Below are positions 51,404 to 60,149 of a stretch of 64,000 bases of DNA, piece by piece; the stretch's first letter is position 1; each line of letters starts with the position of its first letter. Where the stretch lies: the NCBI GenBank assembly GCA_020638295.1, contig JACKIU010000001.1:806001-870000 (forward strand), written 5' to 3'. The translations under genes were made by a program, and so were the position numbers. The DNA comes from Rhodospirillales bacterium (GTDB lineage Bacteria; Pseudomonadota; Alphaproteobacteria; Micavibrionales; Micavibrionaceae). The notes below the pieces were generated by a model. It had not been told where the DNA came from and made no database searches. It saw only the letters and a list, made by a program, of their open reading frames with translations.

Positions 51404-52126
51404 TTAATGCGTGTTGGGAACGCGGTCGTTATCGTCTTCGATATCGCTACGGGTTTCATAGACCAGCCAGCTCGGGTCTTTCGATTTAATGTCGCGGCCA
51501 AAGGTCCAGATATCGCTCATCTTGACGATGCGGTCCGGGTGACCGGCGATCACTTCGCCCTGTTCGTCACGGGTGACCGTGGTTTCATCAGCGGTGAAGC
51601 GCACGGTGATATACGCTATTTTGCCTTCGAGGCGCGCTGCAGTCACGTAGGCTTTACGGATGGCATGGATATCGGTGGTTTCGGTTTCCTTGCGCGTTTC
51701 ACGCTGCGTAATTGCGGATTCAAAGGCTGTGTAGACTTGCGGGCTGAGTAGATTTTGCAAAGTCTCGCGATCACCTTCGGCGAAGGATTCAACAATCATG
51801 GCAAAAGCGTCTTGCGATCCTTCGAGGAAGAAATCGATATCGAAGTTTTTATCGGCTTTGGCGATATCAATCAGGCCGTTTTCCGCCGTTTTATTATCAA
51901 CGCCGTAATTGCGCCGGGGCTCTTTGGCCAATGCGATGATATTGTCTTCCATTGTGGCCGGACCTTCATCGGGCGACAGGCTTGATGTTTTACGTTCATC
52001 TGCGTCCGGAGAGAGATAAGGCGCAGAATGCTCACGCTCCTCGCCGTGGCGCGTTCCCAAAACACTGCGCAGCCAGAACACGAGACCAGCTGCCACCAAC
52101 GCGTAAACAATTAAATCTGCAGGCAC
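51404..52126 (-). CDS. Tim44-domain protein (TimA-like)
   Basis: This 240-residue protein has one N-terminal membrane anchor (LIVYALVAAGLVFWLRSVLG), a disordered charged linker and a C-terminal Tim44-like (NTF2-fold) domain. The domain is seen as FDIDFFLEGSQDAFAMIVES, LLSPQVYTAFESAITQRE and KMSDIWTFGRDIKSKDPSW. Tim44-related proteins of alphaproteobacteria are the bacterial relatives of the mitochondrial import motor subunit and help organise the envelope. It is divergent from fxsA and is a strong taxonomic marker for Alphaproteobacteria. Confidence 0.9.
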   Translation of the reverse strand: MPADLIVYALVAAGLVFWLRSVLGTRHGEEREHSAPYLSPDADERKTSSLSPDEGPATMEDNIIALAKEPRRNYGVDNKTAENGLIDIAKADKNFDIDFFLEGSQDAFAMIVESFAEGDRETLQNLLSPQVYTAFESAITQRETRKETETTDIHAIRKAYVTAARLEGKIAYITVRFTADETTVTRDEQGEVIAGHPDRIVKMSDIWTFGRDIKSKDPSWLVYETRSDIEDDNDRVPNTH

Positions 52127-52282
52127 TTTAAGCTTGTCTTCCCTCGTTAAAAAACCACTCTACTCCAGCAATATGTTCGTTCTAACATGCTTTGTCCAAT
52201 AAAAGCGTTAAAAAGTCCTGATTTGTCTTTTGGGCCGACCTGCCCTAAATTAAGCGGGAATTCGAGTTTTAAGGACCGTTAT

Positions 52283-52759
52283 ATGCCTTTTATAATTATT
52301 TTTGTCATCGTGCCGTTTATTGAGCTGGCAACCTTTGCCAGCGTTAGTGAATATATCGGCATCTGGACGACGTTGATGCTGGCTTTCCTGACCGCGATCA
52401 TCGGCGGCTTACTGGTGAAATATCAGGGGCTGCATACGATTTTATCGATGCGTCAGGCGATGGAGCGCGGGCAAATGCCTCTTACGGAGATTTTTGACGG
52501 GTTTTGTCTGGTGGCGGCGGGGGCCTTGCTGATTACACCGGGCTTTGTCACCGATACAATTGGTTTTGCCCTCTTGATCCCGCCGGTGCGCGGGTTGCTG
52601 CGCTATTATATTCGTAAACATACAAGCTGGGCGGTTTTGGCACAAACAGAGGGGTTTGACGCACGCACTCGTTCCGGTGATCCTGATATTATCGAAGGGG
52701 ATTATGAGCGCATGGACGATGCCTCGCCAACGAAGCGGGATGAAATCGGGCGCGAGTAG
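52283..52759 (+). CDS. fxsA: FxsA family membrane protein
   Basis: This 158-residue protein has four hydrophobic segments. The FxsA start is MPFIIIFVIVPFIELATFAS, followed by IGIWTTLMLAFLTAIIGGLL and GALLITPGFVTDTIGFALLI. I choose 52283 as the start because AAGGA lies 8-12 nt upstream. FxsA is known for reducing phage T7 exclusion when overproduced; its normal role is unclear. It is followed by secB on the same strand. Confidence 0.93.
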   Translation: MPFIIIFVIVPFIELATFASVSEYIGIWTTLMLAFLTAIIGGLLVKYQGLHTILSMRQAMERGQMPLTEIFDGFCLVAAGALLITPGFVTDTIGFALLIPPVRGLLRYYIRKHTSWAVLAQTEGFDARTRSGDPDIIEGDYERMDDASPTKRDEIGRE

Positions 52760-52827
52760 TCATGTGAATTGAAGCGCGGGAATAAACGTGCTAATCACAA
52801 ATTTGAATTTAAAAACTGGAGTTATTT

Positions 52828-53376
52828 ATGAGCGATCAAGATGCGGATGTGAAAGCTGGAGCGCCAGCGCAACAGCAAATGCCGATCAATATTCTGGCGC
52901 AGTATGTGCGCGATTTGTCTTTCGAAAATCCTCTGGCCCCCGAGTCTTTACGTGAAGGACAAGATGCGCCTGAAATGGATATCAATATCGGCATGGATGC
53001 CCGTAAACTGGACGATGAAAAAATTGAAAATTTGTATGAAGTGGTTATCGGCCTGCGGGCGGCAGCGATGCGCGGGGAAGACCCGGTGTTTATTCTTGAG
53101 CTGCAATATGGCGTAACGGTGGCGCTGAAAGATATTCCCGAAGAGAACCATCACCCGGTTTTGCTGATTGAAATTCCACGGCTAGCCTTTCCGTTCGTGC
53201 GCCAAATCGTCAGCGAAACCACAGTGCAAGGCGGATATCCGCCGCTCAATCTTAACCCGGTAGACTTCCAAGCGCTTTACATGCAGCGGTTCAAGGATGA
53301 AATAAAGGCGGCGCAGGCGGCTGCGAACGGTAAAGACAAGGCTGCGAAAAAAGCCGTCAAAGACGATAAAAAATAA
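52828..53376 (+). CDS. secB: Protein-export chaperone SecB
   Basis: This 182-residue cytoplasmic chaperone keeps preproteins unfolded and hands them to SecA. SecB features are NILAQYVRDLSFENPLAPES, LELQYGVTVALKDIPEENHH and VLLIEIPRLAFPFVRQIVSE, ending in the usual GGYPPLNLNPVDFQALY. An extra Lys/Ala-rich tail (KAAKKAVKDDKK) adds to the normal length of about 155. It is followed by an entericidin gene after 11 bp. Confidence 0.96.
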   Translation: MSDQDADVKAGAPAQQQMPINILAQYVRDLSFENPLAPESLREGQDAPEMDINIGMDARKLDDEKIENLYEVVIGLRAAAMRGEDPVFILELQYGVTVALKDIPEENHHPVLLIEIPRLAFPFVRQIVSETTVQGGYPPLNLNPVDFQALYMQRFKDEIKAAQAAANGKDKAAKKAVKDDKK

Positions 53377-53387
53377 TAAGGAGCAAA

Positions 53388-53513
53388 ATGATGAGGGTTC
53401 TTTTTGTTGTGCTGGCGTTGATGATTACCCCTATCGCTTTGAGCGGTTGCAATACTGTTGAAGGAATGGGCAAAGACATTGAAAATGCCGGGCAGTCTAT
53501 TCAGAAATTATAA
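53388..53513 (+). CDS. Entericidin-like small lipoprotein
   Basis: This 41-residue frame reads MMRVLFVVLALMITPIALSG, then CNTVEGMGKDIENAGQSIQ. The signal and lipobox (ALSGC) followed by the N-T-V-x-G-x-G-x-D-I motif are the entericidin A/B family pattern. It is a small outer-membrane lipoprotein, associated in other bacteria with stationary-phase toxicity/antidote pairs. AAGGAG precedes it. It lies in the secB operon and converges on dnaQ with a 6-bp gap. Confidence 0.88.
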   Translation: MMRVLFVVLALMITPIALSGCNTVEGMGKDIENAGQSIQKL

Positions 53514-53519
53514 ATCCGT

Positions 53520-54212
53520 TTAACCAGTTTTTTGCCAGAGCGGATCTTTGAGCTTTTCAAGCAACTGCCTGTGAGCGGCGAGTTCTTCAGCCGAAGCGTT
53601 GTGCGGGCGGGCTTCGCGTTTTTGCTTTTTGGCCGGTTGTATTTTTTTGCTATCCGCACCCGTTGAGACGGTTTTTTTCGCCGCCAGGCCGAGGCCGTGC
53701 TGACGGCCCCCCAATAACTCCAGATAGACTTCCGCCAGCAGTTCAGAGTCCAAAAGCGCGCCGTGATAGGTGCGCTCGGTATTATCAATACCAAAACGGC
53801 GGCACAGCGCATCAAGGTTGGCCGGAGAGCCGGGAAATTTTTTACGGGCGATGGCCAGTGTGTCGATGACATTGCCCCAGCCAATAGCTTTATGGCCAAC
53901 CTGACCCAGCTCCCAGTTGATAAATTTCATATCAAATTCGGCGTTGTGAATGACCAATTTGCCGCCCTCAATGAACTCGATAAATTCGCTGTAAATCTGG
54001 CTGAAAACGGGTTTATCGGCGACGAAATCATTGGTGATGCCGTGCACGGCGGTGGCTTCGGCGGGAATGTCGCGCTCGGGATTAATATAAAGCTGGAGCG
54101 TTTTGCCGGTGGGCAAATGGTTCATCAATTCCACGCAGCCGATCTCAACGATACGGTCGCCAGTGCCTGGGTCCATGCCAGTGGTTTCGGTATCGAGAAC
54201 GATTTCTTTCAC
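53520..54212 (-). CDS. dnaQ: DNA polymerase III epsilon subunit
   Basis: This 230-residue 3'-5' proofreading exonuclease has the DEDDh active site: Asp/Glu in VLDTETTGMDP (residues 5-15), the second motif with IHNAEFDMKFINWEL (about 99), and the third with YHGALLDSELLAEVYLEL. The C-terminal helical tail (SAEELAAHRQLLEKLKDPLW) is the polymerase-binding part. It lies in the alphaproteobacterial block with coaE, aroE, maf and ppsR, separated from coaE by 197 bp containing a palindromic repeat. Confidence 0.95.
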   Translation of the reverse strand: MKEIVLDTETTGMDPGTGDRIVEIGCVELMNHLPTGKTLQLYINPERDIPAEATAVHGITNDFVADKPVFSQIYSEFIEFIEGGKLVIHNAEFDMKFINWELGQVGHKAIGWGNVIDTLAIARKKFPGSPANLDALCRRFGIDNTERTYHGALLDSELLAEVYLELLGGRQHGLGLAAKKTVSTGADSKKIQPAKKQKREARPHNASAEELAAHRQLLEKLKDPLWQKTG

Positions 54213-54344
54213 GTGGGTTTCCTTGAGCTTTTCAACGCAGAGTATGGGACGTTTTCAGTGTTAATGCAAAAATCATTTTGGACAATTTCACAGGAACAAT
54301 GGAGGGGATGTAGCCGTTTTTATTGAGAATCGACATATATTAAA

Positions 54345-54433
54345 CACCCCCACCCAAACCCTTCCCCTCGAGGGGGAGGGATGCGAAGGGTTAGCGAACG
54401 CATGTGAGCTTATCCCGAAGCTGGGTGGGGGCG
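54345..54433. repeat. Palindromic dispersed repeat, copy 2 (coaE 3' end)
   Basis: This 89-bp element has ends CACCCCCACCC and GGGTGGGGGCG and an interior stem CCCTTCCCCTC/GAGGGGGAGGG. It is built like the copy at 51247-51331. It overlaps coaE, providing its last eight sense codons and stop codon (54410-54433). Confidence 0.85.
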
Positions 54434-55063
54434 ATGAATTTTGTTGAGTACGCCTTTGACCTCGCGCATCATGGTGGCACGGCCCAGCCCGCTATGCACG
54501 ACAAAATCGGCGCGGGCGCATTTTTCACCATCGGGCATTTGCGTTTTGAGAATAGCGGAGAATTTTTCATTCGTCATGCCGGCGCGGGATAAAACACGGG
54601 CTTCCTGTACAAAGGCCGGGGCTGATATGTTGATCGTGTAATCGCAATGCGCATCCGCACCGGTTTCAAAGAGCAGAGGAATATCAAGCGCAACAATATC
54701 GCGCCCCAGACCCCGCTGTCGGCGAATGAATTCATTTTGGTCTGCACGAACCAGCGGGTGCAAAATCGCTTCGAGCTTTTTGCGCTCGTACTCGTTTTCA
54801 AAAACGATTTTGCCGAGCGCTTCGCGTTTTAAAAAACGCTCGGTCTGTTTAAGCGGATTCCAGAAATGTTTGCGACCGTAAATTTGCGGATAGGCGTAGT
54901 AAGGAAACGCTGCGGCGATCGCATACCACGCTTTCGAGCCGTAACACAAAAGGTCGTGCACGGTCTTATCGGCCTCGTGTACCGGCACACCGAGATATTC
55001 CAGCATCGCACCCGCGCTGGATTTGCCCATTCCGATGGAGCCTGTCAGGCCGATGACAATCAT
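54410..55063 (-). CDS. coaE: Dephospho-CoA kinase, with repeat-derived C-terminus
   Basis: This 217-residue enzyme phosphorylates dephospho-CoA at the 3' position, the last step of coenzyme A synthesis. The P-loop GLTGSIGMGKSS (about 5-16) and the family's LxxxVPVHEADKTVHDLL follow one another. The ..VALDIPLLFETGAD.. motif is also present (about 127). The last residues (..RPHPASG) and the stop codon come from the palindromic repeat at 54345-54433, so the natural stop has been replaced. It overlaps aroE by 4 bp. Confidence 0.95.
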   Translation of the reverse strand: MIVIGLTGSIGMGKSSAGAMLEYLGVPVHEADKTVHDLLCYGSKAWYAIAAAFPYYAYPQIYGRKHFWNPLKQTERFLKREALGKIVFENEYERKKLEAILHPLVRADQNEFIRRQRGLGRDIVALDIPLLFETGADAHCDYTINISAPAFVQEARVLSRAGMTNEKFSAILKTQMPDGEKCARADFVVHSGLGRATMMREVKGVLNKIHRPHPASG

Positions 55064-55893
55064 TTTAAAACCAGCTCATTCAATTCATCTGTGACACCGG
55101 GCAACAGGCCGAACCATTCCTTGAAAGCCGGGCGAGCCTGATGGAGCAACATGCCGATACCGGTGACTGTTTTATTGCCGCGCACGCGGGCGGCTTTTAA
55201 AAGATCGGTGTCCAGCGGGGCATAGACAATGTCATTGACCAGCGCGTGAACTGGTAGCTTGCCCAGATCAATCTCTAACACGGGTTGACCCTGCATGCCC
55301 AGTGCCGTTGTATTGACGAGAAGATCGGCAGTGGTCAGCACCGCGTGACGATTCTTCCAATCCTCGACCGTAATGAAGTTACCAACCTTGCCCATATCCT
55401 CGGCAAGATTTTCTGCGCGTTCGCGCGTACGGTTGAGCAAGATAATCTTCCCAATCCGCTCACCGATCAGAGCGCTGACAATGGCGCGTGTGGCCCCGCC
55501 TGCGCCGAGAACTACGGCGCATTTGTCTTCGAAGTCGAAATTCGGATCGGTATCCCAGATATTGTGCAAAAAGCCGTAACCATCGGTGTTCATGCCCCGG
55601 AGTCTGCCGTTTTCAATGACTACTGTATTGACCGCGCCGATATTTTGAGCATTGTGGTCGATTTTATCACACAGCGCCATAATGGTTTCCTTGTGGGGAA
55701 CGGTGACGTTAAAGCCTTTATAGCCTTCATCGATCAAACGCTTTACCCCGGTTTCGAGATTCTCGGGAGCAACATCGATGGCCTCGTATATGCCGTTCAG
55801 GCCATAAGTATTGATCCAGTAATTGTGGATCAGCGGTGATTTGGAATGGGTGATCGGGTGGCCGATGACGCCGCATTTGATTTGTTTACTCAT
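55060..55893 (-). CDS. aroE: Shikimate dehydrogenase
   Basis: This 277-residue NADP-dependent enzyme reduces 3-dehydroshikimate to shikimate in aromatic amino-acid synthesis. Seen are CGVIGHPITHSKSPLIHNYW (substrate site serines), FNVTVPHKE with the catalytic Lys, the NTDGYGF Asp region, and the nucleotide-binding VVLGAGGATRAIVSAL. The coenzyme discriminating loop NRTRERA is consistent with NADP. It overlaps both coaE and maf by 4 bp. Confidence 0.96.
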   Translation of the reverse strand: MSKQIKCGVIGHPITHSKSPLIHNYWINTYGLNGIYEAIDVAPENLETGVKRLIDEGYKGFNVTVPHKETIMALCDKIDHNAQNIGAVNTVVIENGRLRGMNTDGYGFLHNIWDTDPNFDFEDKCAVVLGAGGATRAIVSALIGERIGKIILLNRTRERAENLAEDMGKVGNFITVEDWKNRHAVLTTADLLVNTTALGMQGQPVLEIDLGKLPVHALVNDIVYAPLDTDLLKAARVRGNKTVTGIGMLLHQARPAFKEWFGLLPGVTDELNELVLK

Positions 55894-56483
55894 AAGCCAA
55901 TCCCCTCTTCTTCGCGCAGATATTTGAGGAGCGGCAATAGGGGCAGTCCCAAAATCGTGAAATAATCGCCTTCGATTTTATCAAAAAGCTGGACGCCCAG
56001 CGATTCCAATTCATAGGCTCCGACACTGCGCATGAGGGCTTCACCTGCTTTTTCGACGTAACACGTTAAAAACGCATCGTTAAAATCATGCATGGTCAAG
56101 GCGGCGCTTTGCGCCGCTTGCCAGAGGATCTCATCATTTTTTGCAACACAAACGGCGGAAATCAAGTGGTGGGTTTTGCCACACAGGTTTTGCAATTTGG
56201 CTTTGGCGTCTTCGGGGCTGGCCGCTTTTGAAAGTAACTGTCCGTCATATTCGAGAACCTGATCGGCGCCAATGATTAGTGCGCCGGGGTTTTCGCCCGC
56301 GATATGAAGGGCCTTGGCTGCGGCGAGGCGGGCCGCAATTTCGGATGGCCCTGCCCCGCCTTCCAGCGCTGCGCTGGTGATCGATGCTTCGTCAAGATCG
56401 GCAGGCAGGGCCGTAAATTTCAGCCCGGCGGCGCGGAGCATTTCAGTCCGGGCCTTGCTCTGTGAAGCAAGAATGAGGCTCAT
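55890..56483 (-). CDS. maf: Maf-like nucleotide pyrophosphatase
   Basis: This 197-residue protein of the Maf family hydrolyses noncanonical or excess nucleoside triphosphates. The start LILASQSKARTEMLRAAGL, the GADQVLEYDGQLLSKA active site and the late KIEGDYFTILGLPLLPLL are typical. It overlaps ppsR by 4 bp and aroE by 4 bp in a tight operon. Confidence 0.95.
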   Translation of the reverse strand: MSLILASQSKARTEMLRAAGLKFTALPADLDEASITSAALEGGAGPSEIAARLAAAKALHIAGENPGALIIGADQVLEYDGQLLSKAASPEDAKAKLQNLCGKTHHLISAVCVAKNDEILWQAAQSAALTMHDFNDAFLTCYVEKAGEALMRSVGAYELESLGVQLFDKIEGDYFTILGLPLLPLLKYLREEEGIGL

Positions 56484-57370
56484 GAGCCCTCCTCTTGGCT
56501 TTCATTTTCAGCCTTGGCCTGTTTTTCAAGGCGAGCTTGCAAGAGCGCCAGAATTTCGGCGGCAGTTTCCTCGATGGAGCGTTTGGTCACGTCAATCACC
56601 GGCCAGCCTTTTTTGCTGTAGAGGCGGCGAGCCTTGCGCACTTCTTCTTCGATGGCTTCTTCATCAAGATAGGCGTTGTCCTCAATATGGGCCGGGGCGT
56701 CCTGCTCTTTGGCATTTAATCGGGTGCGGCGCAAATGCATGAGACGCTGGGGTGAAGCGGTCAAGCCGACATACATCGGAGCTTCGAGTGAGAGTTTTTC
56801 ATCCGGCGGCGCGACGCCGGGGACCAGCGGGATGTTAGCGACCTTAATCCCGCGGCGGGCCAAAAACACAGAGGTTGGCGTCTTGGAAGTGCGCGAAACG
56901 CCGACCAAAATGACATCGGCTTTAGAGAGGCCTTTAAGGGTTTTCCCGTCATCATGATGCATGGCGTATTCGACGGCCTCGACGCGTTTATAATAAGCAT
57001 CATCCATCGCGTGTTGCAGCCCCGGGACTCCCTTGGCATGCTCACCGAGATAGGTTGAAAGGCTGCGAATAATCGGGTCGAGCACGGCGACGCAGGGAAT
57101 GTTTTGTTCCTCGCAGAAATCCTGCAAACGGTGACGCATTTTGCGATCAACAAAGGTGAAAATCACCGGGCCGGGGGTTTCCTTAATGCGGGCAATCACC
57201 CGCTCAAGCTGGCGCTCGGAACGAACCAAGGGCCAGAATTTCTGGATCGGCTCGATATGTTCGAACTGGGCCAGACAAGCGCGGGCCAGTCCCAACAGTG
57301 TCGTACCGGTCGCATCGGAGACGAGATGGACGTGAAACTGCTTTGAAGGTGTTTCTGTTTCTTCGCTCAT
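56480..57370 (-). CDS. ppsR: Pyruvate, phosphate dikinase regulatory protein (DUF299 family)
   Basis: This 296-residue bifunctional kinase/phosphorylase controls PEP synthase or pyruvate phosphate dikinase by reversible phosphorylation. The family N-terminus (FHVHLVSDATGTTLLGLARA), the P-loop like GVSRTSKTPTSVFLARRGIK and the late YLDEEAIEEEVRKARRLYSK are clear. To my knowledge this is the homologue of Rickettsia RP001, the gene that with hemE flanks the replication origin in several alphaproteobacteria. It heads the ppsR-maf-aroE-coaE operon. Confidence 0.93.
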   Translation of the reverse strand: MSEETETPSKQFHVHLVSDATGTTLLGLARACLAQFEHIEPIQKFWPLVRSERQLERVIARIKETPGPVIFTFVDRKMRHRLQDFCEEQNIPCVAVLDPIIRSLSTYLGEHAKGVPGLQHAMDDAYYKRVEAVEYAMHHDDGKTLKGLSKADVILVGVSRTSKTPTSVFLARRGIKVANIPLVPGVAPPDEKLSLEAPMYVGLTASPQRLMHLRRTRLNAKEQDAPAHIEDNAYLDEEAIEEEVRKARRLYSKKGWPVIDVTKRSIEETAAEILALLQARLEKQAKAENESQEEGS

Positions 57371-57405
57371 GCCGCTATATTAAAGCGATTGAACTCAAAT
57401 GCAAT

Positions 57406-58380
57406 TTAAGAAATACTCTCTTCTTCCGGGGTAAAAAGGCCGCCGGGGAAGATTCTTTCGGCCAATGCAGCGCTGCGAAACGGCACGCTTTGAACGCGGG
57501 TGACTTTCAGGTCATAAATAATCTGCATGAAATGGGCCTGATTGATCGCATCACTCAGCCCGGCGTAAAGCGGGTCGGCGAGAATTTCCCGACCCTGCCC
57601 TTGCAGGTAGGCCGTACGGTCCGGCAGGCAGGACAGCCTTTCAACTGCAATGGCGCTTAGTTTTTTATGGCCGAAGGTTTCGCGGCCCTGAGCATCTTCA
57701 ATCAAACTATCCATGTAGTTTAAAGCTTCGTGATCACAGGCATTGATGCGGCGCTCTTCACGAAACCACTGGCCGAACGCGGCAGCCAAGGCTTTGCCGT
57801 TGAACAAAGATGACGGATCGCGATCAAGATAGCCGGAAAAACGCATCGCCAAATCACCGTCTTCCGAGCCGATCATGTGACGCCAAAGACTGCCCTGGCC
57901 TTCCGCGCGCAGCTCCCAGGCCACAAGAACGGCCAGAATATCGAGATCGGCCGCGCGGACGCGTTCGAGCATCAGAACTTCTTCGGGACCATAATCTACA
58001 TCGAAACCGCCGTGGCGTTTTTCCTGCCATACATCACGCAGGGCGCGGATCATGGATACCAGCAGTGAATTTTTAAAGTAGGCTGAACGACCCAGCGCCG
58101 AGATCGGCAGACTTTGATCGGACAGAATGATCTGTTTTTGCGGGACATCGATATGAAAATCCGGGCCTTCTAAAGCATCAATATCCATTGTCCAGCCAAG
58201 CTTTTTGGCTTCAGCCAGCATGGTGCGTGCACTGGGGCTTTGCGACAGTGTTTCGCGCGTCCAACTGAGCAAATCGTCTTTGTTGTCAATGTACTGATGT
58301 GAAGCTTCAGCCGGGCGATCGGTAAACTCTACCGGTTCGTATGAAATTTTTCCTGCGTCTTGTGACTCAAAATCTGTCAT
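57406..58380 (-). CDS. Unknown protein, paralogue of the next gene
   Basis: This protein of about 324 residues has no signal or membrane segment. I start it at 58380 (MTDFESQDAGKISYEP); longer versions overlap the neighbouring stop. The central region shares with the protein at 58472-59866 the pattern ALRDVWQ.., ..RAADLDILAVLVAWELRAEG, LAMRFSGYLDRDPSSLFNGK and AAAFGQWFREERRINACDH. It suggests a duplicated helical domain with conserved Arg and Trp-Glu pairs, possibly metallopeptidase-like (DUF6782-type from memory, unverified). Its function is unknown. It sits 35 bp from ppsR. Confidence 0.72.
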   Translation of the reverse strand: MTDFESQDAGKISYEPVEFTDRPAEASHQYIDNKDDLLSWTRETLSQSPSARTMLAEAKKLGWTMDIDALEGPDFHIDVPQKQIILSDQSLPISALGRSAYFKNSLLVSMIRALRDVWQEKRHGGFDVDYGPEEVLMLERVRAADLDILAVLVAWELRAEGQGSLWRHMIGSEDGDLAMRFSGYLDRDPSSLFNGKALAAAFGQWFREERRINACDHEALNYMDSLIEDAQGRETFGHKKLSAIAVERLSCLPDRTAYLQGQGREILADPLYAGLSDAINQAHFMQIIYDLKVTRVQSVPFRSAALAERIFPGGLFTPEEESIS

Positions 58381-58471
58381 GTCACACACTCTGTTCCCCT
58401 GCGCATTACTCAAGTCGAAAACCCGGATATGAGATTTACAGCCATACGCATTGTGGTTTGATCTCCCGGCG

Positions 58472-59866
58472 TTATTCGGACGGCATTCTACGAATATAGA
58501 CGACATTGGATATGCCCCCTCTGTCCGTAGTACGTTTGGATCTTGATTTTGAAGCCAGTCGTTTGGCGTTTTTCCGAGAGTTATCCCCCGTTTCGTTTTC
58601 GCACGCCGGGTTCCCTTCATTTTCGAAGAGTGTAATGATTTCGGCGCTTTGGCCTGCACTTTCCCCGATTGGTGCGATTGAAAAGAACGCATCGTCCTGA
58701 CCCCTTGATTTCTGGTTTTGTGCCGACGCGCGAGCGGCGCCAGCGGTGAGACCAGAAGAGGTTTGCAACTCTTGTTCCGATTCACGGAATGAGCGCTCGA
58801 ACTTGATAAACCAAAGGAAATTAGCGTTTGAACGGTCGCGCACATCGGTAAAAATCGCATCATCCATGATGGTCAGGGCATGTTCTGCTAGGTAATTTTT
58901 GCCGAAAGGCATTTCGCCCAACGCGGCAATCAGGTTCGGCGTGATGCTTTGCTCGGCCTCGGATAAATCAAAGACATAGCCCTTGTAATCCGCCAGCATC
59001 TGGTTAATCAGCGCCTTGTCCTGCGCGCGGCAGCGTTCTGAGAGAAACCAGCTTTCAAAGACGGAAGCGGCGGCCAGACCGTTATTAATCGTGCGGAAAT
59101 CGAGGAAAGCCTCGCGGGCAAACGCGCGGCCCAGATCGGCCATTGATGAATTTTCAATGCGTTCCCACGCAGATTTTTTACCCGATAGCTGGAGCTCCCA
59201 TGCGATGCGGATCGTAGAGACCACCAGATCGGCGACCTGCGCCCGGTTAATCAGCACCGCATTATCCGGATGGAACATCAGCGGATTAATCAACGCGCCT
59301 TGACGGTGCTGCCAATGACGGCGGAGTTCACATGCAGCCACCAGAAGCCGGTCGGCATCGCTGAGATTTGGATTGATAAGAATAATGCCGTTAGCGCGGT
59401 CATAGTGGGCTGTTTCAACCTGCGATGAATAGCGCAGCGTAATGCCGTGATCCTGAGCGCAGGCCAAGTACGCTGTGGCCAAACGGCTTTCGCGCAACGT
59501 GTCCAACAATGTTTCGATTTTAGAATTATCTTCGATCTTCGCAGGTTTCATCATTTGAGTAGCGTTTGACAAGAAGTCATCCATTTTGGAATTATCATCG
59601 CTGATAAAACTTGCAGACAGTTTATCGAGGCTATCGATCTCTTTCTTTAAAGAGCGAATTTCGCTCTCAAGAATGCCCATGTCGGCCGCATCGAAGCTGA
59701 AATCTTCTTCATCGTCGTAAGCATAATCATAATCCATGTAAAATAGCGGCCGGTCACCGATGATGGTGCAAATAACCGGCTGGGTGTTGTTCAACGTATA
59801 GGCTACCCGGCATGCCGGACGCATGGCCTGTTTTGCTCCTGTGATATCCCCAAATGTATCGCTCAT
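58472..59866 (-). CDS. Unknown protein, paralogue of the previous gene
   Basis: This protein of about 464 residues (start MSDTFGDITGAKQAMRP at 59866) has no clear signal. Residues about 40-85 are acidic with a coiled-coil stretch (ILESEIRSLKKEIDSLDKLS). A helical domain follows, with ..ADRLLVAACELRRHWQHRQG.., RAQVADLVVSTIRIAWELQL, NGLAAASVFESWFLSERCRA and EMPFGKNYLAEHALTIMDDA. The tail is basic. The domain is shared with the downstream paralogue. A CtrA-type box lies about 167 bp upstream. Confidence 0.75.
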   Translation of the reverse strand: MSDTFGDITGAKQAMRPACRVAYTLNNTQPVICTIIGDRPLFYMDYDYAYDDEEDFSFDAADMGILESEIRSLKKEIDSLDKLSASFISDDNSKMDDFLSNATQMMKPAKIEDNSKIETLLDTLRESRLATAYLACAQDHGITLRYSSQVETAHYDRANGIILINPNLSDADRLLVAACELRRHWQHRQGALINPLMFHPDNAVLINRAQVADLVVSTIRIAWELQLSGKKSAWERIENSSMADLGRAFAREAFLDFRTINNGLAAASVFESWFLSERCRAQDKALINQMLADYKGYVFDLSEAEQSITPNLIAALGEMPFGKNYLAEHALTIMDDAIFTDVRDRSNANFLWFIKFERSFRESEQELQTSSGLTAGAARASAQNQKSRGQDDAFFSIAPIGESAGQSAEIITLFENEGNPACENETGDNSRKNAKRLASKSRSKRTTDRGGISNVVYIRRMPSE

Positions 59867-60032
59867 GACGAACCCAATTTTTGTTAAATTTTGAAAACCC
59901 TTACCCGCCACGCGGATGCATGGCTTACGGTTCTATTATGCGGGGCAAGTTCTTAATGAAACCTTTCCAAAAAGCGAAAAAAACATGAAAAATCAAAGAA
60001 ATAGCTCGCATTATAGAAAATATGGGCGGATT

Positions 60033-60047
60033 TTAACCACCTCTTAA
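60033..60047. promoter_or_regulatory. CtrA-type box
   Basis: TTAACCACCTCTTAA matches TTAA-N7-TTAA exactly and includes the common TTAACCA half. It lies about 167 bp upstream of the 464-residue gene and beyond the chemoreceptor stop codon. CtrA is the cell-cycle master regulator of many alphaproteobacteria. Confidence 0.5.
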
Positions 60048-60093
60048 TCTTCGGTTTACGAGTTATTATTCTTTGTTGAAAAGGCGTTAAAAT

Positions 60094-60117
60094 TTGCCCG
60101 CCGGTTTCAGCGGGCAA
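60094..60117 (-). terminator. Terminator of the chemoreceptor gene
   Basis: On the minus strand, TTGCCCGC-TGAAACCG-GCGGGCAA has 8-bp perfect arms, followed by ATTTTAA. It ends about 33 bp after the stop codon. Confidence 0.8.
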
Positions 60118-60149
60118 TTACAGGGCTTGAATTTATCGATTTTTGTTTT

